Below, piece by piece: positions 11,839 through 22,153 of a DNA stretch of 36,428 nucleotides. How positions within the stretch are numbered: the stretch's first letter is position 1; each line of letters opens with the position of its first letter. The notes beneath the pieces were generated by a model. That model saw only the letters and a program-made list of their open reading frames with translations. It had not been told where the DNA came from and made no database searches. This stretch comes from Hofstenia miamia. Its lineage: Eukaryota; Xenacoelomorpha; Acoela; Hofsteniidae. Both the position numbers and the translations under genes were made by a program. Location: contig CABFPE010000201.1 of NCBI GenBank assembly GCA_900660155.1, positions 755,183 to 791,610 on the forward strand, read 5' to 3'.

Positions 11839-14314
11839 AGTCACAATATTTGACTAATTATAATTTTATTCAAACAACGTTTTAACTAAATAAGTGAGAA
11901 GCGGAATTAATTAGTANNTATATATATATAAAGTCACAATATTTGACTAATTATAATTTTATTCAAACAACGTTTTAACTAAATAAGTGAGAAGCGGAAT
12001 TAATTAGTACGTACTTCGATTGCGAAACCGGTAATAACATTTAAACATTTCTACAAGACAATAGAAAATACTGCGATTTTGACACAATTTTAACACTTGA
12101 ATAAATACCATGCCTCCAAAATGTAGAAAATGTCAACAGCACGCGTTATAGAAATCCATGCCTCACATCACATCTTGTCTTTATTTGTCTAGTTTATCAT
12201 TCAATTATTCTACGGTAACTCAACAATTATTGATAATAATAAACTATTCCACTAGATGCAAACTAATGCCACAAAATGCATTAGAATTGGACATGGATAC
12301 GAAAGGTTGCCATATATCGAAATAGAATGATCTACATTTAATTAATAGGGCACTTTTTTTAACAAAATATATAAAATTTTGCCATGAGTAGTGCGAATTT
12401 CAAAATTTTTTTAGTAAAAACCCAAGATAATTTAGAATAATAACAAAATCAGATTTCTTCGAGATACAAATAAGACATAAACAAAAACCAAATCAAAAAA
12501 TATAGCCTATACAAATAAATAGAAGTAAAATTTATACTATAGCAAAGAAATCGAAACACGGCAGTGTAACATGCTTACATCCGATTCGCTTAAAACTACT
12601 AGAATTTAACTACAATAAAATTTTGATTTTATGGAAAAGAAAATTTTGACTTTTTTATTCATACCAAATGTCAGAACATATATATTCTGTAGCAGCTACG
12701 CTTTATTGGAAGACTTTAAGCCCAAATAGAAAGAAAATGAAAATATGTGATAATTTGTGATTTTGATCATGTAGCAGTTGCATACGCAAGAGAAGGGACA
12801 TTGTCATGAACCTGTTCATGGTATAAAAATGAATTCCACATCACATCTAGAAAATAAATTTTACACATAGCTATAGAAGGTATGTAATTCTCATTTTCAA
12901 ACGTTTCAAAATGGAAATATCAAATATTATGCTGAAATTCTCTTAGTTTCATTTACAGGTTGAGAAAATTAGCTAACAATACTAAAGTATTATTTAAACT
13001 TACCAACAATTTTAACTCATTTATATAAGAATTGTATGCTATCTAAACTCCAAGAAAAATACAATATAATCTCATTGTAGCGCCATCTATCGAAGCATTA
13101 CAAAAATTTAAATCTTCTGAAAAAAATAATTCCCAATCAATTTCTAGTTAAAATGATCAGTTACTAAATCGAAATTATCATTAATCAAGCCCAAGTTGAC
13201 ATTTATCAAATACATTGCGAAACCAAATACCAATAATTTATTGCAAACCCCTGATGGATTAGTGAGGACGAATTTAAAATATTACTCGCATAAGAAGTAT
13301 TGCCATCATGAGACATTAAAAATCAAACACAACGAATCTGGCAGTTCTCTTAATGAAGGAGCTTTTCGTGGAACTCTTAGTTACAATTTTTAAGCAACAA
13401 CACATGCACACTTCACCAGTAAATGAAACGTACATCCGCTGAAGCAAGTCAAAACCCAATTATTCAAGCGTGATCAGAGGTAATGATGAAGCAATTGTTG
13501 ATGATGTACGGAAATATCAGATTTTTCACTATTATCAACAAAACAACTGTTGCTGAGATACAAGAGCAATGTTCTACGTCAATACGTTACGTAAACGAAG
13601 TGCTTACTGCTGCTGAACGAGTTTTGGATTCCCAATTTTTCAAGGGGATGCATCAACAAAATCAATTTTCAGAGCAGGGATACTACAATCATAAACGGTC
13701 AAAGCTGCAATAGTGAAGGTGAAATGAGTTCAATGGCGTTCAGCTCACGTGAAGCAAATATCATCTCAGCTGCACCATATGTCTTAGACAAGAAGGTAAA
13801 AGGACACTGCGATGAGTCTAAGCCAAAAACGCAGGCGAATAAACAGTATTTGTGAGCCTCAATTCAGAATATTTTTTAATATTCTGGTTTTTATAGACAT
13901 TATGTACACATGTACCACGTGCATAAACACTATTACATGCATGCTTTTGATTTTCAAAAATTTGAAAACAGATAATCAACTGTTTTGTAATCAATTCAAA
14001 TACGCCGTGATCTGAGAAAGCAATATTTTATTGCATTTTAAAAGCAAAAATATTTTAAAATGAGCACGTCGTGTGACGTGATCGAAATTTACATCTATTC
14101 TGGATACCTTGGATCCTTCAGTATAAATAAGCGCTCGTCACAACATGGATTTCAAAACGACAATCTGAACATAAGAAGCTAAATATAACAATATATACAA
14201 AAACCCCTATAGAATTATTTAAAGCAATCGTTAAAAAGATATTTTCGTTGTAATTAGTCCAAAACTTAATTACATGGATTTTTTGTTAGTAGAAATACAG
14301 TATGAAAGGTTTTA

Positions 14315-14351
<37 letters not shown>

Positions 14352-15680
14352 TTTGCAAACTAAAATATTTCAAACGGTTATTTCATCAATGCGGTAACAG
14401 CAGAGTTGTTGAAATTTCGAAATCTGTATTTTAATTTGCACCTCTAAATTTAAATATGGACAGTGATTCAACATTGATTAATTAGCCCAATGACTGCAAA
14501 CTTTGTTGATTTGCTAAAATATGGTGAACTAGAAATTTATAGTAATTTCTGCTATAATAACTATATGATGCGCTTTATTAGAAATAACTAGAGTATCTTA
14601 TATCTCGGAATCCGAAAACGTCAAATATTACTTCACCGCAACAGCAAACTCTGAGCAAGATTTAACTTTGAACTTGTTGAAGTTAATGGAAAATAGTGTA
14701 GGTTTTTTCATTCGTTTATAGCGTAATTATATATTTTACGAATATGTTAATTGCAGACTTTGTTTTGGTAGCAAAGCGATTCAGTTAACTGTATAGAAAT
14801 ATCATACCATCATAAATAGGACACCATGCTGAGTAGACTATTTCAAGACATGCAATGATCTGTGTTATAAATGAAATTATTTTCGCTTCAGCATTGTAAT
14901 AAGAATATTTCTATATCCGTAATTTAAGTGAAAACGCATAGTACATTTACATATTAGATTTTCATTAAAATTTAAAATAAATATTTCAACATTACAACAC
15001 ACCCTACCTTGTCAAGCTGTTTAAGCAGAGAACGCCACCGATTTGGAGTGCCAACTCCATTTGTATCTCCCAGTGAAACGTACTCAAAACCGTGAGATAA
15101 CACGTTTTCAACAACAGATACGACTTTGGTTAAAGACACCTCACCCTCGTATGGACAGCCCATTACATTGGATATGTATGCGCGCGTATCCATCTTAGCG
15201 GTTTGTGCTTTATTGAGTAAACTAGCAGAGGTGGCAATTGATTGTTCAATTGATTGATTCCAGTTCTTTCTACAAAAGGTCTCCGAGGCTGAGGTCCCGA
15301 CTGCGATTGCTTTTACACCGGAAGTGGTAGCCGCTTCAAATCCTTTTGCATTAGGTACAATCGCCCAATANCGTGATCTGAGAAAGCAATATTTTATTGC
15401 ATTTTAAAAGCAAAAATATTTTAAAATGAGCACGTCGTGTGACGTGATCGAAATTTACATCTATTCTGGATACCTTGGATCCTTCAGTATAAATAAGCGC
15501 TCGTCACAACATGGATTTCAAAACGACAATCTGAACATAAGAAGCTAAATATAACAATATATACAAAAACCCCTATAGAATTATTTAAAGCAATCGTTAA
15601 AAAGATATTTTCGTTGTAATTAGTCCAAAACTTAATTACATGGATTTTTTGTTAGTAGAAATACAGTATGAAAGGTTTTA

Positions 15681-15717
<37 letters not shown>

Positions 15718-17222
15718 TTTGCAAACTAAAATATTTCAAACGGTTATTTCATCAATGCGGTAACAGCAGAGTTGTTGAAATTTCGAAATCTGTATTTTAA
15801 TTTGCACCTCTAAATTTAAATATGGACAGTGATTCAACATTGATTAATTAGCCCAATGACTGCAAACTTTGTTGATTTGCTAAAATATGGTGAACTAGAA
15901 ATTTATAGTAATTTCTGCTATAATAACTATATGATGCGCTTTATTAGAAATAACTAGAGTATCTTATATCTCGGAATCCGAAAACGTCAAATATTACTTC
16001 ACCGCAACAGCAAACTCTGAGCAAGATTTAACTTTGAACTTGTTGAAGTTAATGGAAAATAGTGTAGGTTTTTTCATTCGTTTATAGCGTAATTATATAT
16101 TTTACGAATATGTTAATTGCAGACTTTGTTTTGGTAGCAAAGCGATTCAGTTAACTGTATAGAAATATCATACCATCATAAATAGGACACCATGCTGAGT
16201 AGACTATTTCAAGACATGCAATGATCTGTGTTATAAATGAAATTATTTTCGCTTCAGCATTGTAATAAGAATATTTCTATATCCGTAATTTAAGTGAAAA
16301 CGCATAGTACATTTACATATTAGATTTTCATTAAAATTTAAAATAAATATTTCAACATTACAACACACCCTACCTTGTCAAGCTGTTTAAGCAGAGAACG
16401 CCACCGATTTGGAGTGCCAACTCCATTTGTATCTCCCAGTGAAACGTACTCAAAACCGTGAGATAACACGTTTTCAACAACAGATACGACTTTGGTTAAA
16501 GACACCTCACCCTCGTATGGACAGCCCATTACATTGGATATGTATGCGCGCGTATCCATCTTAGCGGTTTGTGCTTTATTGAGTAAACTAGCAGAGGTGG
16601 CAATTGATTGTTCAATTGATTGATTCCAGTTCTTTCTACAAAAGGTCTCCGAGGCTGAGGTCCCGACTGCGATTGCTTTTACACCGGAAGTGGTAGCCGC
16701 TTCAAATCCTTTTGCATTAGGTACAATCGCCCAATAAGTTACGGCTTGTTAATGCAAATATTAATCCTCATGATGATCTTATAAAATGTTATACATATAC
16801 ACTGAAATTCAAATCTCGAAATATTTGAAATAGCGACATTTTGTCATAATACTCAACAGAGTTTCCAAAGCAAAGGAAAATAAAAATAAATTATGCCAAC
16901 AAATTTAAGAAAATGCAATACACTAAATGTTGCGTTAAATTTCAGAAATTTGCATTAGCAAACTGGGGGACTGGGTGATGTTGGTGAAGACCTTCGCACT
17001 GTCCCCCATTTGAGGAACCCACTTAGGGGATACAAAGCTGGCTATTTCAATGTGACGAAATCCACATGCTGAGAGTCGATTAACAAACTCCACCTTTGCT
17101 TCGGTCGGAATGACTTTGGATACATTCTGTAGACCATCCCGAGGTCCAACCTCCACAATAGATACAAAGTCCGAAGCAATTTGGTGGAAACCCCGTCGCA
17201 AACAACGAAAAGGACCGTTCAT
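8650..17222 (-). CDS. HMGCL: Hydroxymethylglutaryl-CoA lyase, mitochondrial (three coding exons)
   Basis: This enzyme cleaves HMG-CoA to acetyl-CoA and acetoacetate, the last step of leucine breakdown and ketone formation, in the mitochondrial matrix. The joined exons 17222-16964, 16744-16374 and 8979-8650 give 960 nt, about 319 aa (human about 325). Signature motifs in order are [11 protein letters not shown] (catalytic Arg-Asp), [30 protein letters not shown], the metal-binding [12 protein letters not shown], and [14 protein letters not shown] with the catalytic Cys. The N-terminus [16 protein letters not shown] is Arg-rich with no acid, like a mitochondrial presequence. The C-terminus ends KNKLNH, so the peroxisomal CKL of mammals is absent. 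Intron phases match across all joins. The middle exon is present twice because of a probable assembly duplication. Several transposon remnants sit in intron 2. Confidence 0.93.
9093..9619 (+). mobile_element. mariner-like element, internally deleted
   Basis: Inverted ends CAGTATGTCTCATAAATTAC and (right, reverse complement) CAGTATGTCCCATAAGCTAC continue to GACTTTTTAT. They are flanked by TA at 9091-9092 and 9620-9621. At about 527 bp it is less than half the usual length of about 1.3 kb. It keeps only the 3' part of a transposase frame and lies in HMGCL intron 2. Confidence 0.8.
9220..9547 (+). pseudogene. mariner-like transposase C-terminal fragment
   Basis: The frame reads [20 protein letters not shown], then [10 protein letters not shown], a TAG stop, [19 protein letters not shown], another stop, and [13 protein letters not shown] to a final stop. 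[10 protein letters not shown] contains the second catalytic Asp of the DDE fold and the rest follows the mariner/Tc1 C-terminal pattern. Two in-frame stops, loss of the expected W-P-x-SPD-L segment and absence of the N-terminal half show that it is dead. Confidence 0.75.
9622..10539. other. HMGCL intron 2, AT-rich
   Basis: No gene or repeat was recognised. Confidence 0.4.
10740..11290 (-). pseudogene. Non-LTR retrotransposon RT C-terminal remnant
   Basis: On the minus strand the frame from about 11290 down reads [20 protein letters not shown], then [20 protein letters not shown]. This corresponds to the post-catalytic RT region of CR1/jockey-like elements (L-x-K-x-x-x-x-P-x-L-x-Y-x-S-P-x-W ... 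IE-x-x-QKR). It continues through [19 protein letters not shown] and a later [10 protein letters not shown] before stops. It is more GC-rich than its surroundings. The conserved catalytic YxDD block is absent, so this is a 5'-truncated copy. A similar-looking frame goes on to about 10541 but has no motif. Confidence 0.6.
11456..11734 (+). CDS. Orphan ORF resembling a repetitive invertebrate protein fragment
   Basis: A 92-codon frame contains [20 protein letters not shown] and [19 protein letters not shown], then [16 protein letters not shown]. The order 'PP-HI-L-L-KNFVK ... [20 protein letters not shown]' recalls an uncharacterised protein that recurs in many invertebrate genomes and probably belongs to a mobile element. 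I cannot name the element. Just upstream (11340-11430) an acidic stretch ([18 protein letters not shown]) ends at a stop, so the original protein was longer. It lies in HMGCL intron 2 on the opposite strand. Probably a remnant, not a host gene. Confidence 0.4.
   Translation: MYNVILPPSHIMLRLCKNFVKSLENREPFYRLHELLPELSEAKIKESVLNGSNVCKWLKDKEFESLMERGHINHKKQNAMLQCFQHSGEKLI
11804..11834. repeat. (TA)n microsatellite
   Basis: About 31 bp of alternating T and A, immediately before a duplicated contig end. Confidence 0.9.
11837..12009. repeat. 80-bp direct duplication across an NN joint
   Basis: 11837-11916 and 11930-12009 are identical at a constant offset of 93, separated by NN (11917-11918) and a short TA tract. 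This is the expected signature of two overlapping contig ends that were not merged at a TA microsatellite. Confidence 0.85.
12010..14005. other. HMGCL intron 2, AT-rich, no gene seen
   Basis: Frames at 13196-13393, 13483-13713 and 13812-14015 have no recognisable motif. No transposon end was identified. Confidence 0.4.
14318..14348. repeat. (TA)n microsatellite (repeated at 15684-15714)
   Basis: About 31 bp of alternating A and T, with the same length in both copies of the duplicated segment. Confidence 0.9.
15008..15370 (-). pseudogene. Duplicate of HMGCL exon 2, cut at an assembly N
   Basis: Identical to 16374-16736 but ends at the N at 15371, so it lacks the first 8 bases of the exon and the splice acceptor. 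It is most likely not a real second exon but the overlap of two contigs placed end to end. If taken literally, a transcript would carry the exon twice. Confidence 0.8.
16374..16744 (-). CDS. HMGCL: HMGCL coding exon 2 (intact copy)
   Basis: The acceptor is AACAAG|CCGTAAC and the donor is GACAAG|GTAGGG. The 371 nt complete a phase-1 codon and then encode 123 residues from [15 protein letters not shown] through MGCPYEG and [11 protein letters not shown] to LLKQLDK. The family alignment is continuous into exon 3 ([13 protein letters not shown]). This is the copy that keeps its splice acceptor. Confidence 0.88.
16964..17222 (-). CDS. HMGCL: HMGCL coding exon 1
   Basis: Encodes the targeting presequence and the GPRDGLQN and [10 protein letters not shown] motifs. 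An ATG 21 codons upstream (17285) is in frame, but a TTTTTTTTTAG acceptor-like site at 17237-17238 lies between the two. I therefore prefer Met at 17222, with 17223-17236 as 5' UTR from a spliced leader exon not found here. The 3' end uses a weak donor, CCCCCA|GTTTGC, in phase 1. It is chosen because it restores [12 protein letters not shown] across the join, as the family requires. Confidence 0.85.
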
Positions 17223-18113
17223 GCAATTACGACAATCTAAAAAAAAATCTACTTCAAAAGTGGAAAACCCTGAAGCTGAAAACAAAAGAAAATGAAACTT
17301 ACAAGTGAAACAAATGATTTGACGCTTAAATATGGGCTTTCATTTAATTTGAAATCAGCACAAAAATTTCATTAATCTAAAATTTAATTGCCTTCAACTT
17401 ATTTTCCAATTAGCCAATATCACAAGAAGTAAATGAATGCTTCTATAAAGAAAATGAATCAAATACATAAAACCAAGTAAACAATTTATGATTTTAAAGA
17501 ATTTGCTGTATAATTTTTTGATCAAAAACTTCTAAAGCTAGGAGTGTAAATTTATGTACACTAATGTTTCAATTGATCATCTAAAAAGTAAAATATGTAC
17601 ATGTAGCAAACTGAAAGAACAGGAGATACTGCTAAAACTTATTATTACAATGCGACATCTCGATTTTTTCGAAAGATTCCAAAGTAGGGAACGAGCTCAA
17701 ATCTCGAATTCATACGGACGTCTATTCTTCAATTAGCTAAGAACATGTTCATCATGATATGTAGACATTACCTTTGCTTAAGAAGCGTGGTCTTAAACGT
17801 TTTGATACAAATCTACTTAAATCAAGTAAGATATGAGGAATTTTATAAGATCTGTTGATATTATCCGTTTCTCCTGTGATTAGTGCCCAACTCATTAAAA
17901 AAGCAAAGAATTATAATTGCCTAATGAATTCAGGACTATATAGAGAATATAGGATATTTGCATGATTCCCATGTCTACCTAAAATCTTCTAATTGTCCCT
18001 ACCTACACAATTTAAGTAAAGCTACAAGGTAAAAACCATGATTTGGGACGAGATATCATGTAATGTTTGGGTACAATGTATGAATTATATATATATATAT
18101 ATATATACATATA
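17223..18113. other. HMGCL upstream region
   Basis: Expected to hold the HMGCL promoter or a leader exon, but no TATA box, CpG-rich core or other exon could be assigned. A TA microsatellite sits at 18086-18107. Confidence 0.4.
18086..18107. repeat. (AT)n microsatellite
   Basis: About 22 bp, ending six bases before the inverted-repeat element at 18114. Confidence 0.85.
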
Positions 18114-18683
18114 CAGGATGGTCCATAAGTAACTGAAACATTTATTTTTTGAATAACTCAGCAACCAAACGGCCAATTTCAATGAAATCAAAAGCAATCG
18201 ATAGAGAAGAATCTAGGATTTTAATTGTTACTTATTAGATGAAAACACGTTCATATTTGACGAGTAAAATTTTAAAAAACGAAAAGTTGTATTTTTAGCT
18301 CACGTTTCATACAAAAAATATTTTGAATTCGTAAATATCATTCAGGTTGAGTGAATGATCGGATTCGTGATCTTTTATGCCACATCAAAATTTAGCCAAA
18401 AATTGCTGATCGCAAGAAATTCAAATCAAGATCGATAAGCTTTTAATGCGACTCAAAGGCAGTTTAAATTCATTCCAGTGCATGTTTTTAGGAGATTCTT
18501 TAAAAATACAACTTTTCGTTTTTTTAAATTTTCTCGTCAAATATGAACGGATTTTGGTCTAATAAGTAACAAATAAAATCCTAGATTCTCCTCTATCAAT
18601 TGCTTTTTATTTAATTGAGATTGGCCGTTTGGTTGCCGAGTTATTCAAAAAAGAAATGTTTCAGTTACTTATGGACCACCCTG
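18114..18683. mobile_element. Long-TIR MITE with TA target duplication
   Basis: The left arm starts CAGGATGGTCCATAAGTAAC and the inverted right arm starts CAGGGTGGTCCATAAGTAAC. The arms stay alignable for about 185 bp, through AACTCAGCAACCAAACGGCC and GAAAAGTTGTATTTTTA, with about 10 percent mismatch. TA flanks both ends (18112-18113 and 18684-18685). The roughly 200 bp core is non-coding. The CAGG start and TA target fit a non-autonomous Tc1/mariner-type element. Confidence 0.85.
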
Positions 18684-18685
18684 TA

Positions 18686-21591
18686 TATATAATCAGCCAG
18701 AAATTGATTAATTTTGTAAATACTTAATTTTATGAATGTATAAGTCTCCACGATTATTAAGCAATGGTTTTTTAGATGCCTCTATGTACGCATTATGTAC
18801 AATAATTTTGAGAATGCACCTTAAACTTCCTATGTACTTTATAAAGGACAAACTGTTCCAAATTTTCAAGCAATCTTCTCCAAGCATGTGAAAATTGACT
18901 CATCTATTGGTAAACATGCACAAACGACAAATTGAAAATTTTCCATAAACACAAATAGTCAATTCTTTACAAGAATTGAAGTAGATTGAAAATCACGAAA
19001 TATGTATTTGAAAAATGGTTGTTTAGACCGAGTCAAGACATAGGTAAACATAGACAGTATTTTATGTGGAAATTAGTTTTAGAAATTAAATCAGCATGGA
19101 ATAAACAAGATATGCCAACAAAAACTTGATATTCGATAAAGTTAAGTGGTTGAAGCGTGTTAAGATTCATGCTTTTCTATTCTTTATCACTGACGACTAA
19201 CAAACAGCATTAATAACAAGGATACCCAGGACTGTACTTCAAAATAATTAACCAGGGGGTCTAAATTTGAGTATTATATTTTTACCAAATTAATTTCTCA
19301 ACAACAAAGAAGCTGGATGTCCCAGTCGCATTTAACAAAGTGAACCAAGCTCCCTGAGCATCTCTCGAGTACACCCCTGAGAATACTGCACATCGAATCT
19401 AAGCGAAATCCTCGGTTTTCGAACTTGCTGAAAAGTTTCGAAAATGTGCAAAATTTTGCGCTAATTAAATGTTACTATCATTAATTTTTTGATATATCTG
19501 AAATATCACTTTTTTCTTTAAAGAATAACGCTTGTAAATTTTTATGTAAAATTTCATCGACATCCAAATTAGAATATACAAAGTTGAGAAAATCTTTATC
19601 TTTCAATTGACATGAAATATTATCGAAATTTATATAGACATTTTTATTGAAATGATGTGTTTTTGATTTTGATAAACTAATCTATTTCAAAGAAATTTTA
19701 AATAAAAAGTTGGCGTTCTATTTTAGGCAATAGTTCCTCTTCTAAATGTACAACTTTCATGCTGAATTGGCTTTTAAAACGTGAAATTTTGAATCATTTC
19801 GAGTCTTGATTTGAATTTGTAACAGGTGTGCATAGAAATTAGAAATACTTACAATTTCAATACGACATAAATTCAGTGAAAATATCAAAATGATCTACAT
19901 AAAACAAACCAGTGCCTTAACTTGAAAATGAAGGATAATATCATTAATTCAAGCGAAATGGAGCAGTGAAAATATCAAAATGACTGATGATCTACATAAA
20001 ACAGACCAGTGCCTTAACTTGAAAATGAAGGATAATATCATTAATTCAAGCGAAATGGAGCAGTGAAAATATTTCTGCAATAATGTTTGAAATATTGTCC
20101 GCGTGTTATACAACTGAAAACGTTTATAGTATTTAATCAGTCTCTTACGTGACATTGTATAAGTTCGCAACTGAATTTTGAAATTTTTGGATATAAAATG
20201 AGAATTCTTGAAAAATTCCAATTGCTTAGCAAATGTGAAGAATATCAAAATACAAATTTCTGAAAAAATAGATTACCCAGGCAAGCATTCAATGATATAA
20301 CTAGAACAACAATGATCAAATTGTCCATGAAAAAAATTTTACATTTGCATAATTTTCTGCGTGGAAATTACTTTCTGGGATTCTTGAAACTGCACAAGAT
20401 CAATACGAATACAAAACACTCTTCAGAAATGGTGACATTCTCGAAAAAATAAATAGCAACGAAATGGCTTAATTCCACAGAATGATTACAAGTAAAACGT
20501 TTTCAACCTCACTTCTAAAAAATTCACATTTCTTGCCTTATAAAAACAATTTTGCTTTGTGCATTATTTGAAACCTATGCGAATTCTATTATTTTAAAGT
20601 TTATTTAGAGTCTTCCCCCACTTCAAATTAGTAATTTTATTTGCTGGTGTGTTCATACACGTCGCTTATATCAACATAAACTGTTTTTTGTTAGCTCAAT
20701 TTTGTGTTCACTCTGTTATAATAAAGCATACTTTTTAAAGGTGATAATCGTTTATTTCTACAATACTCCCGAAAGAAGGCAGCTAAAATTCTGCCTCCCA
20801 AAATACACACTTTTTCCTGTGCTGTTCCTTCATTCATATTTTAAGTTTCTTAACATTAAATGAAAAACTGTTTATCAGTGAATAACGAGGGTTAGCATTT
20901 ACGTTTGTTAAAGCGAAGCATAGCCGCTTTTCTACAAAGCGCAGCAAAGCGTGAATTTCCTCAAAAAGCGCAAAGAGAAACGGAAAAGGCGCAATGTTCA
21001 TATAGTTATTACTAGACAAGTAATTAACTTTTGTAAACATTCTACAGTACAAATTCAACTATATTTATCATAAATAAAAATGTATAAACAGCATCGCAAC
21101 AACATACAGTATCTATTTTGTGTTTAAAGCACATTTAAGTATTAACTATGAACTATGATGGAAATAGTAGTAATGCTTTCATTATAAAATATAAAAGACG
21201 ATATATATGAATGAAAATTTCAAATTAATTACACATTGCAGCTTAAAAATATTATTTTTGCCCTAAGCCTAATATATTTGGATTACTATATAGAGTACTC
21301 TGTTAATCATATTATGATGTTTGTCTTAATGCGATTACAATAAAAATGTAACACTTTTAAAAGTCCAAAAAGTCACGATCGTAAAATAGTTTTTTTCATG
21401 CTGTAATATGCCACGCATTAGCCGAAATGTCCCCAATACGGCACCAATTTGCGGATATTTCATTTGCTTCACTAGAAAACCAATCACAGCGGTAGTTGGA
21501 AACAGGAAAAAGCGCAAAGTGCAATCCGAGAAAGCAGAAAGCGTCGTCAAAACATGGCGGCTTTAAGTCACTGCTATATTATATAAATATA
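18686..21591. other. AT-rich non-coding stretch
   Basis: No gene was recognised. It contains the short tandem duplication at 19874-20070. Frames such as 19949-20248 and 20834-21058 lack known motifs. Confidence 0.4.
19874..20070. repeat. Short tandem duplication, about 90-97 bp unit
   Basis: The segment from CAGTGAAAATATC through GCGAAATGGAG occurs at 19874 and again at 19964, with the start of a third copy at 20061. The second unit carries an extra CTGATGAT-like insertion and one A-to-G change, so the copies differ slightly and the duplication is likely real. Confidence 0.8.
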
Positions 21592-21831
21592 CACTGCGTG
21601 TCATAACTATAAAACCAAGCGAAATATTATTGGAAAATCATTCTAAAAATAATTTTCTTTTTAGTTTGCTACCTGAAACTTTCAGAATCATTAGTAACGA
21701 AAAGGAAATTGTAAAATAAAAGCTAAATTCACAAATTTATTGATTATGGTGTTGAAAAAAGCAAAAAATGTGTTGAAATTAACGTTTCATAACTATAAAA
21801 CCAGCACATAAATATACTCTATGTTTCATGT

Positions 21832-22087
21832 TTAACTCTTTCGGTGCCATAGGCGACTAAAGTCGACGTCAAAATATAACGCTATGACCGCCATAGGCGA
21901 CTTTAGTCGACACAGTTCACTAGTCAGTTATCGTTCGTGTTTTTGAGGGAATTCCCTCTATGTGGCGAGTGAAGAATGTTACTATTTTAAGATCATGGGA
22001 TCTACTTCCGTTGTAAACATTCCCGCGATGTCTGCAAGTTTTTGTGCAGAAATAAATCTGTGATTTATGTGGCACCGAAAGAGTTAA
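21832..22087. mobile_element. TTAA MITE nested in the Tc1 element
   Basis: Perfect 18-bp inverted ends, TTAACTCTTTCGGTGCCA, with TTAA at both borders (21832-21835 and 22084-22087). Internally CCATAGGCGACTAAAGTCGA and CCATAGGCGACTTTAGTCGA form subterminal repeats that are themselves nearly palindromic. It is about 250 bp, non-coding and richer in GC than its host element. The ends resemble those at 5235-5484. Confidence 0.88.
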
Positions 22088-22153
22088 GCTAACCAATACT
22101 TTTAAAACTTATTTGTTTTCATTTCAAATTCAATTTTAACCGTTTTCGAAACG

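Larger units (their letters stand above)
14006..16736. repeat. Exact 1365-bp tandem copy joined by a single N (probable assembly artefact)
   Basis: 14006-15370 and 15372-16736 agree at a constant offset of 1366, including the length of the TA microsatellite (14318-14348 and 15684-15714) and the HMGCL exon. A real duplication would not be expected to keep a hypervariable TA tract identical, or to have its border exactly at an N. Confidence 0.88.

Noticed and set aside
14972..16559. HMGCL exon 2 as a genuine tandem exon duplication
   Set aside because: Identity over 1365 bp including a microsatellite, and a border exactly at an N, favour an assembly overlap.
19949..20248. 99-codon minus-strand frame
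   Set aside because: It reads through the short tandem duplication and has low-complexity, Phe/Lys-rich composition typical of AT-rich random sequence.
20895..21545. Scattered AAGCG words
   Set aside because: No regular spacing or symmetry; they do not form a repeat unit or element end.
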